This document shows positions 1-11,342 of a DNA stretch of 64,000 nt, piece by piece. This DNA is from Rhodamnia argentea. Its lineage: Eukaryota > Streptophyta > Magnoliopsida > Myrtales > Myrtaceae. Each line of letters opens with the position of its first letter. The stretch's first letter is position 1. A program made the translations under genes and the position numbers. The notes under the pieces were generated by a model. That model was not told the DNA's origin. It was given only the letters and a program-made list of their open reading frames with translations, and did not search any database. The stretch is taken from the NCBI RefSeq assembly GCF_020921035.1, contig NC_063160.1, positions 15,775,095 to 15,839,094 of the forward strand, given 5' to 3'.

Positions 1-2309
1 TTCGGCAAATTTGCAGAAAATAAACTTCTGCAGGGAAGTTGAATGTAGGTGGGCTCACCGCACGAGTGAACGGCATCGCCTTAAGGTCTTCCCAATCAAT
101 AGGATCCTCTGGCCTTTTCTTCGCTCTGATTCCCAAGTGTTCTTCCTGAATAATCCACAATCAAAGTTAGCAATGCCTATGACAAGATAACAAAATATCT
201 AGTGCTTATACAGTTTAGCACGTTGCCTTCCCTTCCCAACTTACCCTCAATTTGTGAAGAACGCTCGGGCTGTCGTGGAGATACTTGACGGCCATCATGG
301 ACGTGGTCGAAACGGTCTCATACCCGGAGTACATGACGGTGATTATTTGGTCAATGATCTCTTCATCATTCAGCTGGTATTTGTTATCAGCACTCCTCAT
401 AAGGCTACCAAGCATGTCATTGTGGGCTTCCTGGGAGGCCCTCCTCTCTTCTATCAGTTTCCTCAACATTCCCAGTATATTTTTCCTAGCCTGCAAAAAC
501 GAAAACAAAAATGAGACTCAAATTTAGACCATAACATTAAAGAACAGGTCGAAAACACTGGCCGGCGAGTACACGGATTTGCTGATCTACCTGGAAACCT
601 CGACGGTAGTTCGTGCCAGGGAGGTCTATGGGCAGGGAGAGAGTGCCCAGGACCAACTTGAAGAACTCAGGTATGAATTGTTGAGAAATGGAGCTGCAGT
701 CGATTCCGATTTGCATTAGCGACGAGAGAAGGGCCATCTGCACAGATTGATGAAACAGGATGCGCATAAGAAACAGAGGAACTGAATCGTGAGATGCGGT
801 ATGCACTCCTGTCACAAACTATGAGCCATCAGGCTGTGACATTCCCAGTTAAAGATTGTACATGGGATGATTCAATAAGCGCTCTCAAGATCTGATCATA
901 TGAACAGTTAAAATCTATTTATGGGATGGTTCTAAAACTTCAAATGTATACAAGGCAAGATTTTTACCACGAAAGAGTTTGACTTTTCCTTTTTCAAGGA
1001 GGGATGAAGCACTCTCCACTCTTGGCATTCTTTCCAAGAGGGGTAGCAGCAGAAATTTAACCGTGCCACGGGGCGGGGGGAGGGAGGAGGGAGGGGGGGG
1101 CGGTGATGTCATTTTCACCCCCAAACGATTTCCAGAACTTAGAAATTTTCTTTTTGAAGTACCTGTTTGGTTTTGTCCTGGAGGTCAATAATGGAGCCAT
1201 CATCCCAGTGGGCGAGGTGGGATCGCATGAAACGATCAATCTTGGGCAAGAGCTGGTCCCTGATCATGGTGGGGCTGACCAGGGCGAGCAGAGCACCCCT
1301 CATGTGCTTGTGGGACGCGCCATGGACCGCTGCTATGTTGCGCTTGCCGAGTATATCAAGCATGGACTGCGGGTAACCCGGGACGAGCCCCTTGGCCTCG
1401 TTCATCAGGATGTACCGGTTCACCTCCGGGTCCATGGACACAATCGTGGGGCAACCCAGGATGTGGGACTTGAAGAAGCTCCCATACCTGCAGCGTTTTA
1501 GATCAGCAGGTGGAACCAACAGTTCCTTAGAGATGAACCACAACATTTGATCTAAAAATGAGGTTACATCTTATGTTATTAAAGGGCATTTTCTTTGACA
1601 GAAGACTTCTGTAGTGCAAAAAAGAAGGCGAACTCCCTTTTCCTGGAGTCGACCCGTCGTGAAGGGGATCAGTCGCAGGGGCGACAACGATAGATCCCAC
1701 AAAGGTTTCCACTTCTTTAACTTTATTTTCTGTCCATGCAAAGCTTTTTAATCCCCATAAAGGTACCTAAAAGCAATGGAGGGTTCTACTCAAAAAGAAC
1801 ATACACCAAATCAACCACCATTTCAGAAAAACAAGAGAGCAGCACCGGGGCGGCTTGGAGCAAATATTGCATAGAGTAAGTTTTATTAGGTCAAACCAAT
1901 CACATTTCAAGAATACGCGGGACTCGTTCGGTCCCACTAAAAAAGACCGGCTTTTTCTTGGTACGCAATTGATTCTGTCCACCGCATCACTCAAACGAGT
2001 CTATACAAAGTTTTTCTCGCTTTCAGGGGAGAGAAAAACTTAACCCATTTTGGAACTAGATTCAATCTCCAGAAGACCAATGAAATCGACTCACTAGAGA
2101 GAGAGAGAGAGAGATCACCTTGCACTCTGGTTTTTCATGAAGTTAGGGCCTTGCTTGAGGAACTCAGTGGTCTCACCAAAGACTGGCCAACCCATTGTGC
2201 CAGGAGGCAGACCTCTCTTCATGTACCTCACTTCGTTCCATCTCAACAGGGCAGTGCATACACAGAGCACCAGCACCGCCCCAAGAGCCAAGAAGATGTA
2301 AACCGCCAT
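1..2309 (-). CDS. CYP85A: Brassinosteroid C-6 oxidase, cytochrome P450 85A (5' part, runs off the window)
   Basis: Five exons are visible on the minus strand: 2119-2309, 1163-1487, 591-737, 245-490 and 59-145, all with GT-AG borders and joining in frame to 332 codons. The family is normally about 465 residues, so the ExxR helix and the haem-cysteine loop lie beyond position 1. The start at 2309 gives an N-terminal membrane anchor (about residues 3-22), then LRWNEVRYMKRGLPPGTMGW, the proline-rich hinge typical of CYP85A. Exon 2 holds YGSFFKSHILGCPTIVSMDP; exon 4 holds the I-helix motif SGYETVSTTSMM. CYP85A enzymes sit on the ER and oxidise C-6 of 6-deoxo brassinosteroids to make castasterone (family knowledge). 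Intron 1 opens with GTGATC followed by a (CT)n tract. Identification is firm; CYP85A1 versus A2 activity cannot be told. Confidence 0.95.
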
Positions 2310-2420
2310 TGTTGCTGGCTCCCAACAAGCACCAAAAGAGCCCACCACTCTCACTCCCCACCTCCTTCTCAGAGCTGTAAATGTTATGGGGCTTTGTCTG
2401 GTTTGATCTGCGAGTACGCG

Positions 2421-2428
2421 TATATATA
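2421..2428 (-). promoter_or_regulatory. TATA box of the CYP85A gene
   Basis: The minus strand reads CCTATATATACG about 115 bases upstream of the ATG at 2309. This predicts transcription start near 2390 and a leader of about 80 bases. No other TATA-like site lies closer. Confidence 0.6.
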
Positions 2429-2625
2429 GGACTCACAGCGCCTCGTGGGGGAAGAGAGAGAAGGAGAGAGGGGACCACTAATTTAATTACACTTAATTTA
2501 AGTGTTTAGCTCCATAATTTCTCGCAAAATAATCTATCACAAATTATATTGCTTATCGGTGAATTCACAAGCACAATCTCCTATACGAGATTTTTCAGAA
2601 TGAACATCCATTTCTTATATATAGA

Positions 2626-3930
2626 CAAGAATTGGATCCAAATTAGGAAGCATTCTCTAACTTGGAAACCACGTAAATTAGGAAAGCTATTCAAAATAAG
2701 ATACCAACTTGAATAAGGAAACTATCCTTTTCAAGCTCAAACTCGAGACATATTTTCAAGAATTGGATCCAAACTAGGAAATCTACTCTAACTAGCAAAA
2801 TCTACTTAAGTTAGGAAAGCTATTCAAAATAAGAAACCTACTTGAATTAGGAAACTCTCCTATTCCGACTCAAACTCGAGACACATTTTCAAGAATTAGA
2901 TCCAAACTAGGAAAGCTATTCAAAATAAGAATCCTACTTGAATAAGGAAATTATCCTTTTGAGGCTCAAACTCAAGACATGTTTTCAAGAATTGGATCTA
3001 AAGTAGGAAATCTACTCTAACTAGGAAACCTACTTAAATTAGAAAAGTTATTCAAAGTAAGAAATCTACTTGAACTAGGAAACTGTCTTTTTCGGGCTCA
3101 AACTCGATACACATTTTCAAGAATTACATCCAAACTAGGAAACCTACTTAAATTAAGAAAGCTATTTAAAAGAAGAAGCCTACTTGAATTACTTTCGGGC
3201 TCAAACTCTAGACATATTTTCAAGAATTGTATCCAAATTAGGAAACCTACTCTCGCTAGCAAAATCTACTTAAATTAGGATAGCTATTCAAAATACGAAA
3301 TCTACTTTAATTAGGAAACTGTCCTTTTCGGGCTCAAACTCGAGACACGTTTTCAAGAATTGGATCCAAACTAGGAAACCTATTTAAATTAGGAAAGCTA
3401 TTCAAAATAAGATATTTACTTGAATAAGGAAAATGTCCTTTTCGGGCTCAAACTCGAGAGATATTTTTAAAAATTGTATCCAAACTAAAAAATCTATTCT
3501 AACTAGGAAACCTGCTAAAGTTAGGAAAGTTATTCAAAGTAAGAAATCTACTTGAATTGGGAAACTATCCTTTTCCGGCTCAAACTCAAGACATATTTTC
3601 AAGAATTGGATCCAAACTAGGAAACCTACTTAAATTAGGAAAGCTAATCGGAAGAAGAAACCCACTTGAATTATTTTCGGGCTCAAACTCAAGACATGTT
3701 CAAGAATTGAATCCAAATTAGGAAACCTACTTAAATTAGGAAAGTTATTCAAAATAAGAAACCTACTTGAATTAGGAAATTGCCCTTTTCCGGTTTAAAC
3801 TCGATACACACTTTCAAGAATTGGATCCAAACTAGGAAACCTACTTAAATTAGGAAAGCTATTCAAAATAAGAAACCTACTTGAATAAGGAAACTATTCT
3901 TTTCGGGCTTAAACTCGAGATATATTTTCA
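2626..3930. repeat. Minisatellite of about 11 units upstream of CYP85A
   Basis: The phrase CAAGAATTGGATCCAAACTA recurs near 2626, 2757, 2890, 2986, 3118, 3221, 3354, 3468 (degenerate), 3600, 3700 and 3814. Steps are about 131, 133, 96, 132, 103, 133, 114, 132, 100 and 114 bases. Each unit carries inner repeats of AGGAAACCTACTT or AGGAAAGCTATTC and ends in TTTTCGGGCTCAAACTCGAG. Long units carry more of the inner blocks than short ones. The array begins about 200 bases above the TATA box. Confidence 0.9.
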
Positions 3931-3989
3931 CTTCTTTACCTATATTCCCTCTTTCAAGAGTTAATTGTAACCATCTAGAAGAGTTCAAG

Positions 3990-4190
3990 GGGGCAAATGA
4001 TAGCCATTCTGTTTTTCCCAATAATTTTTAGACAGAAATAGATTTTTCTTTTTATATTCTTGTACGAGTTTTCGAGCAGAGAAACGTGTTTGACAATGAT
4101 ACAAACTTTATGTTCTCGAAATATAAATTTATCTAATTATAACATAAAATTTCTACGGTTATCGCCCGTCGAGCATTAGAAGAGTCGGTG

Positions 4191-4229
<39 letters not shown>

Positions 4230-4351
4230 ATTCTTATTACTATTTATGTTTCAAAAATAGAAAAATGAAATTGTATTACCAAATAGACTTCTATCTCAAA
4301 AACAGGTTTGGAAGGGAAACAGAGGAATATAATGGTTATCATGCGCGCCCC
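3990..4351. mobile_element. Small TIR element (MITE) carrying a GA microsatellite
   Basis: The left end GGGCAAATGATAGCCATTCT pairs with the reverse complement of the right end, GCGCATGATAACCATTATAT. No coding capacity is seen. A (GA)n tract of about 34 bases lies at 4193-4226. The same end sequence occurs on the larger element at 44227-45299, so they probably share a transposase. No clear target duplication was found. Confidence 0.45.
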
Positions 4352-4989
4352 AAGTGTCTATATACAAGGAACTTAAAAATACTTTAATGATCACTAATTG
4401 ATGAATTTTAGTAAAAGAAATGTATTATCTGCAGTGCCCTCAAAATACTATTAGTGAATTGTGTGTTCCTTCCGCCAATAAATTCGGTTTAGATGGTTAG
4501 ATAAGTACATTAAAATAAACCCAACTCGTGCACCCCGCTACTAGGAGGGCCCTCCTATAAGACATGTAGGAATCATAAAATAGTAAGCAAAAAACCAAAA
4601 GCGCCCCCAATAAACATAATAATAATGCCAGGAAATGTAACTTTTTGGCAGTTTTTAACCGAGCACACGGTGTGATTGGACAGAGAAGTCATGAACATGG
4701 ATTATTCTAATGGAGAAAAAGAACTGAAAAAGTTGTACGTGCACTCGGCCACCTACTGGATTTCTCATGATCTCAGCCATGAATGTTTGTTGGCAACCCT
4801 CTCTTTTTTAAATGCTTTTTTTTTTTTTTTGTATGAATGAACATTTAATGAGCAAAGGGCAAAAGGGTCGGCCTTGGGGGAGATGTTGATAGTTATATTG
4901 GGAGGTAGTGCAGGACTATTTAGAGCTTCAATTCTTTATTCGGGTTTGGTCACTTTCAAGATGATTATGTCCCTTTTTGTCCCTTCTTT
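4352..4989. other. Intergenic stretch, nothing recognised
   Basis: AT-rich sequence with scattered stops and a poly-T run near 4818. No exon-like ORF, RNA gene or repeat end could be supported. Confidence 0.4.
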
Positions 4990-6605
4990 TTTTCTCAGTT
5001 AAAAACTTCGCTTGAAGTATTCTTATTTTCTCAAATAAAGGTCTAAAGTAAATATTATTTCAAATAAGGACTTGAGATGCCTTTATTGTGTCAAATAAGG
5101 ACTTAAAGTGGATATTATTTTGAACAAAAGCATGAAGTGGTCATATCAATCTAAAAAAAGGCCCGATTCACCAGTTTTTTTTTTTTTTTGGGGTTGAAGG
5201 CTCACCGATTGGTTATGGACATTTTCGTCATTTACTTTTAAATTTTTTCTTTTTCTCTTTTTGTGTTTCTTCAAAATTAAAAAAAAAATTACAGAAAAAA
5301 AAAAAGCTTGTGGCCATCGTCCCCCTGGCGATGACCATCGGGGTCGTCAGCACCTCGGCAAGGGCCTTTTCCCAAAACCGGGGAAGGGTTGTGTCCCTCT
5401 CCCAAACTTGGGCGAGGGTTGTTAGCCCTCGGCCGAGCTTCGGCAAGGGCCGTCAACCCTCTCCTCCGGTCAATGGGGTCACTTGTGGTCATAAGCAGGA
5501 GGGCAGCCCTCCCGCCTATATTTTTTTTTAACTTTTAATTTTTATAATTTTATTATGACCTATTTTTCTTTTTCTTTTTTAACTTTTAATTTTTCCTTTT
5601 CTCTTTTTGTGTTACTTCAAAATTTTAAAAAATGTTTACGGAAAAAAAAAACAGATAAACACCAAGCTTGTGGCCACTGTCCCATTGGCGATGGCCATTG
5701 GGGTCGTCAACACCTCGGCAAGGGCCTTCTGCCAAAACCGGGAGAGGGTTGTGTCCCTCTCCCAAACTTGGGCAAGGGTTGTTGGCCCTCAGCCGAGCTT
5801 GGGCAAAGAGCCGTCAACCCTCTCCTATGGTCAATGGGGTTGCTCGCGGCCATAAGCAGGAGGGCAGCCCTCCCACCTTTTTTTCTTTTTTTCTTTTTAA
5901 CTTATTGTGTCAAATAAGGGCTTAAAATAGACATTATTTTAAATAAAGTCATGAAGTGATCATATCGATCTAAAAAAGGGCCCGATTTACCATTTTTTTT
6001 TTGTCGAAGACTCACTAGTTGGTTGGGGAAATTTTCGTCATTTACTTTAAATTTTTTCCTTTTCTCTTTTTGTGTTTCTTCAAAATAAAAAAAAAGTTCA
6101 CAAAAAATAAAAATAAAAATAAAAATAAAAATAAAAAAACACCCAAGCTTGTGGTCGTTGCCCCATTGGTGATGGCCATCGGGGTCATAAGCACCTCGGT
6201 AAGGGCCTTCTGCCAAAAACGGGAGATGGTTGTGTCCCTCTTCCAAACCCGGGTGGGGGTTGTTGGCCCTCGGCCGGGCTTGGGTAATGGCCGTCAACCC
6301 TCTCCTCTAGTCGATAGGGTTGCTCGCGGCCATAAGCGGAAGGGCAGCCCTCCCGCCTATTTTTTTTTTTTTTTTAACTTTTAGTTTTTGTAATTTTTAT
6401 TATGATTTGAATAAAAATCAGATTAAAATTGCATTTTAACAAAGATGCCATTGATCACCCGGCGAGGTTACACCCTTATTTGAAACAGCTATGGTTATTT
6501 CAGGCCTTTATTTGAGAGAATGAAGATACTTCATGACTTTATTTGAAACAAGAATTACTTCGGGCTCTTATTTAAGAAAATGAAGGCACTTTGCACCTTT
6601 ATTTG
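4990..6605. mobile_element. Long-TIR non-autonomous DNA element with three GC-rich cores
   Basis: Both arms are built from the motif TTTCAAATAAGGACTT and its reverse complement (left about 5030-5160, right about 6470-6605). Between them a GC-rich core of about 215 bases is repeated three times in direct orientation (about 5305-5520, 5665-5875, 6145-6360), each starting near CTTGTGGCC and ending near GGCAGCCCTCCC. T-rich spacers separate them, and part of the left arm recurs at about 5900-5990. The cores give overlapping ORFs that are composition artefacts. Exact ends and target duplication were not resolved. Confidence 0.6.
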
Positions 6606-7620
6606 AAACTTTCTCTCTTTTTTCTTCGTTAGGACATAGGCAGGCAGTGGAAAAATAATCTCCAGAGGCAGTATGAAGCATATTGGGAAGTGTGCTGCAA
6701 AGATTAATTTGAGTCGTAAACGTCAAGATCTTGACGTTTTGTTTTTTTTTTGGTCAGAGTCAAGATCTTGACGTTATTTTGCGGAAATTATGATGTGTTT
6801 TCATTAAAGATGGATCAGATAAAACCCGTGTCATGTAAATGAAGCACAATAACCACAAATAGAATAAAAGTATGGAGGAAGAGAGGGGTTGCTCGTGGAA
6901 AGAGTCAAGAGAGAGAGGCACATGGACACCACCTCACAAGACAAAAAAGAAAGAAAAGAAAAGGGGGGATTCATTCATTCACTGCCCGAGTCCTTCACAT
7001 GTCTGTCAAGAAGATCCACTCGTGGAACTACTAAATCAACTACAAGACACTGCCTTGGCTGCCACATCTTTTCTTGAGAGAGTTGAATTGTATTCTAAGA
7101 GGGTACGAGGACTAATCTGCAAAAGAAATACATTGAGTGATATGATAAATTGCAAGTGAATGTCTAGATGAACGCACCACTTTCGAGATCCATTAGCAAT
7201 TTGCCATTGCCGAGGAAAGGACCGCAGAAATCTACTTCATTCATAATGAAAGATATCCAAAATGGTGCCCGTGACTTGAGCCATTGACACTCTAGTCGAA
7301 CTCACCTTTCACCCAAAAGTTTAAGTCATGGAGACATGGGTTGACTAAGTGTAATCTATTATTTCTTTCAGTTCTAGACATCTAATGTGGGAGATCTTTT
7401 CTTTCATATCACTTACATGTGCGCTCGACATTCTCCCTCTCGTATGTGAGTCGCTGCCACATTGGATCAGCTCCCCCTCAATCCAAGTCTGCTGTTCTTC
7501 CGGACCAACAGATCTCCGATCTGAACCTCCAATCATCGCCAACTAGTGCAAACGCACCTCTCACCCACCATCTCCTCCTAGAACGAATCACAATGGCAAG
7601 TGATTCCATCTCTGCATATT
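6606..7620. other. Intergenic stretch with a paired palindrome, no gene recognised
   Basis: Contains the perfect palindrome AACGTCAAGATCTTGACGTT at 6719-6738 and a second GTCAAGATCTTGAC at 6759-6772. An ORF at 6872-7159 (95 codons, lysine/arginine-rich start) matches nothing I know and lacks convincing gene context. Confidence 0.4.
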
Positions 7621-7868
7621 GGAAAAATTGTCAAAAAAGTCCTAATCTTTTTGCATTTTTGCCAATTCAATCTTAAATCTTTTAACTTTGTCGACTTGAT
7701 CCTAAACCTTTTCACGGTTTGCTAATTCAGTCCTATTGACCTGAAATCGTTAACGTGGACGTCAGCCATTCTACTTGGCACCACCGACGCTAAATCGCAA
7801 AACTTAAAAGGTTTATGATTAAATTGGTAAAAGTGCAAAATGTTTATGACTTTTTTAGCAATTTTCTC
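7621..7868. mobile_element. Mutator-like MITE with 9-base target duplication
   Basis: The 248-base element has inverted ends of about 60 bases: GGAAAAATTGTCAAAAAAG on the left and GAGAAAATTGCTAAAAAAG on the right, followed by the CCTAA(A/T)C...TTTTGC pattern seen in many elements of this window. It is flanked by CTGCATATT (7612-7620) and CTGCATATC (7869-7877), an 8/9 match. Nine-base duplications are the Mutator superfamily hallmark. It has no core and no coding capacity. Confidence 0.8.
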
Positions 7869-7877
7869 CTGCATATC

Positions 7878-8631
7878 AAATGAGATGGAAGGATGTATAT
7901 GTGCTTGTTTTAAAGGATGACCTCATGTCACTTTTCTCGTTTTTCACCCAAAAGATGTTTCTCTTTCAGTACATACACAAGTTACAACTTCACTTGAAAA
8001 ACTCTAGTTTTTTCTGATCAATCCAATTCAACACATCAGAAGAAGAATGGGGATTTGATTGGTGTTTTGAGCACTTTCAACACGAAAATGGTGAAAAAGA
8101 AACAATGGACTCGACCTAGTAGAATAGTTACGTGGAGCATTGAACTACAGTATCAAAGGGACAAAGACGTAGGTTTCGACAAATCACATCAAATTGATCT
8201 GTCTGAGACCATTTTACAGTGAGTTGCCCTCTCAATCATATTGCATCATGATGGTTTCTCTTTTCAAGTTTTCCCTAATCTTTCAATGATTAGACGAAAA
8301 GTTGATATAGCCAATTCCTCTAGACCTCCAAAAATCGGCCAAATGTTCGGCTATGTGCACCGAGATTGGCGGGAAGGAAGGTGATTGATTGAACAGCTTA
8401 AGCTTTATATTCACAACCAAAAGAATAGCACCAACACATGAATTAACAAAATGTTAATAAATTTGGAAAAAATCCAAATAAAAAAAACCATCTATGGTTT
8501 CCATCTCATTACTATATTCTGCGTCATTTATTTTTTTAAAAATGCAACTTTTCACCTTCATTAGTTTTTTTTTTGGTTAGGAATAATGCGTAAGATTGCA
8601 TATCGTATTATATAGCCACGTGAGTTCATTC
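7878..8631. other. Intergenic stretch, nothing recognised
   Basis: AT-rich, stop-dense in all frames; no repeat ends or RNA gene could be supported. Confidence 0.35.
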
Positions 8632-8642
8632 AGTTCCCTCTA

Positions 8643-9432
8643 GACCCAATACCCAAAAGAACCCCAAACTTTAGTATATATCCCAATTATATTCAAAACA
8701 TTTTGTTCGTCTCATAAAAAACTCTAAACTTTTACTTTTGTCTCAATTCTACTAGCCTAATACCCAAAAAAATCCCGAACTTTAACATATGTCCTAATAA
8801 TATCCAAAACTTTTTTTTTCTCATAAAAAACCTTTAACTTTTCTTTTTGTTTCAATTCTACCACCGTTAGCCTTCCATTCATAATCATTATTAGTTGATC
8901 CTACGTGGTATTTTCATGTCATTACATCTCAGCAAAATTGACATAAAAAAACTCCTCAATTTTCTTCTGCTGTCTGTTTCCCCTACACATTACCAAGAGC
9001 TATAGAGCTACTCAAGATAGCACATTTCCCGGCACTCAATAGCCCAAGGAACAACTAGACATGGAGTTATGATTATTTAGACGAACGATCTCAAATCTCA
9101 CCATCCTCGAAACTTGCTATTTTGGAATTTCAAGGATTCATTGGTAAGTTCGGCGATAAAATTCAAGCCACGTAGGATTAACTAATTGTGACTATGGAAG
9201 GAAGGCCAACGATAGTAGAATTGGGACAAAAATAACAGTTGAAGATTTTTTATGAGATAAACAAAATTTTGGATATAATTTGGACACATGCTAAAGTTGT
9301 GCTGCATTTTGGTATTAAGCTGGTAGAATTGGGACAAAAGTAAAAGTTGAGGGTTTTTTATAAGACAAAAAAAAGTTTTGAATATAATTGGGACATATGT
9401 TAAAATTAGGGGGTTTTTTCTTGGTGTTAGGT
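8643..9432. mobile_element. Long-TIR element with perfect 11-base flanking repeat
   Basis: The arms are about 230 bases each and inverted (left ACCCAATACCCAAAAGAACC, right reverse complement ACCTAACACCAAGAAAAAAC). The flanking direct repeat AGTTCCCTCTA is perfect at 8632-8642 and 9433-9443. Each arm holds two direct copies of a block of about 110 bases (pattern CCCAAACTTTAG, TCCCAATTATATTCAAAAC, AATTCTAC). The middle (about 8880-9190) is unrelated to the arms and non-coding. Target length and long arms fit Mutator-like non-autonomous elements. The ORF at 9182-9457 (-) is arm sequence. Confidence 0.8.
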
Positions 9433-9594
9433 AGTTCCCTCTATTTTGTTTTCTCAATTATTCTAAATCTTTCCTTTAACCTTTTGGAAATTTTTCTTTG
9501 GCAAATTTCGTCACACATACTGGACATGGACAATCATTTAAGATGGCTAGCTTAAATTAAGACAAGATCTAAAGATGAGATACTTTTTAAACGG

Positions 9595-10030
9595 GAAAAT
9601 TGTTCAAAAATTTCCTTAACGTAATTTATTTTTGCCAATTCAGCCATAAACCTTTTAATTTTGGCAATTGAGTCTTAAACCTTTTCACATTTTGTCTATT
9701 AAGTTCATCCGATCAATTTTGACAGGGAATCATTGACATGGGCGCCGGCCATTCTATGTGGCACGGCCAGCATTGGTGCGTATAATTTTTAATACTATTT
9801 TAATTTATTTTTGGAATTTTTAATTATTTTTTCTTTTCCCTTTCTTTTTTTCTCTTTTTCTTTTTGTTAATTTCTCTAGAAGTGGCTGGCAAGGGTTGCC
9901 GATCCCTCGCGGCCAATAAACAAGAGTCGTCAGCCCTTCCCAGCATCAGGCGAGGGTAGCGGCTCTCACCCGGCCATCGCGATCGGGCCAAGGTTGCCTT
10001 GCTTGCAACCATGATGGTCTGCTCATCGTC
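9595..10030. mobile_element. One-ended remnant of a long-TIR Mutator-like element
   Basis: Starts GGGAAAATTGTTCAAAAATT, continues with the family blocks CAATTCAGCCATAAACCTTTT and a GACATGG...TATGTGGCACGGC segment, then an AT-rich spacer and a GC-rich core (about 9885-10010, GGCAAGGGTTGCCGATCCC). The matching right arm is absent, so the copy is truncated. Confidence 0.55.
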
Positions 10031-11306
10031 CCAATCGGTGCAATGTCTTTGTATCAAACCAGGCTCACATCTTTATTTTTGGGGGGATAGGGGGGCGGCT
10101 CCGTACAGTAGGTGTACATATGGGGGTGTGGACTCTGAATCATCACCAGTCTCGTCGAACAACTTTGTTGCCATGGATTTCACACACCATGGGGACAATC
10201 TGCTTTGTCGTGTAATTTAGATTTTCCCCCATCTCGTATTCCATTATTTTCCTCCAAGCCTCCTTAGCTACAACTCTCATTTTGCTTTTGACTTTTCGAT
10301 CAGCGCTGAAACCGATGGCTTTGTCCGAGCGTGTGATAAAAGGTTGGGGGGGGTCGATGGGGACTTGAAGGGGGAAGTGTAAGATCCAAGAGCAGATCCT
10401 TGGAAAGGGATTTGACACAAAAGATGGAGACCCCATTTTTTTCTTTCGTTTTTTTCCTCTCCCCTTTTTGATGTCGTGTTGCCATTCTTTGAGCCATTCA
10501 TATTCATGGCCATCCAAGAGCACATTAAATTGCACTTAGAACAAAAAGGTAAGGGGGAGAAAAAGGGTGTGTTGTGTATGTTCTTGTGAAGTAGTTCGCC
10601 GATTATTTCAATCGAGTCGAAGGCTTCTCTTCGTCGAGAAAAAGATTAGCGAGTTGCCCAATTCTAACAGCTAGAAATGAGATGGACTCCGAAGTTCATG
10701 CTTTTCCGGCAAAATTCGCTTTCTCGATGGATGAAAAACTTATGACAAAGATATGATCGGACACATCAATTCTCCATACAAGGATTGAATATTCCGCGCG
10801 CGGACACAAAACACTTATCTTGAACCTTGCTTTCGGGCATGGGAATTTCATTGTCTTTGACAGGTGGAGCAACCAGCACCTTTTGAAGTTTTCCTGTTGT
10901 TTTGTTCTATTATGTCTAAGGAAAAACTTTTTTTGAGGGTCATTGAATTGATTAGGACTTTGCTCTGACACAAACATTTTCCTGTTTTCCTTTTTTTTTT
11001 TTTTTGGTGGTTTTTGGCTTTTGGGTGGTGGCTGCTCCGCAATATGATTTGATGGTTGCATTGCCGACACCCAATGGAACAGTCATTGCAGGCATGCAAT
11101 GGAATGGGAATGAACAAAGAGAATTCCCATCAAGAGATTTATGGAGAGAGAGAGAGAGGATTGAATTCTGCACTGATTGAAGATGGGTGTTCTGTCAAGA
11201 TTTTTTTTATTTTTATTTTTTTGTGGGGGGGGTCAGAAAATTTTCTGCCAAGATTGGATATGAATGAAATTTTTGGCACAGAGAAGACATCAATGTTAGG
11301 CTGGAA

Positions 11307-11342
<36 letters not shown>

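Noticed and set aside
4193-4226. CRISPR-like or regulatory array
   Set aside because: It is a plain GA microsatellite; the genome is a plant nuclear genome and no spacer structure exists.
5289-6384. Overlapping ORFs up to 131 codons over the GC-rich cores
   Set aside because: They occur in several frames of repeated cores inside an element and end in poly-T or poly-A; composition explains them.
10143-10535. 130-codon minus-strand ORF as a gene
   Set aside because: Lysine-rich low-complexity middle, no recognised motif, no splice partners; left only as a note in the intergenic entry.
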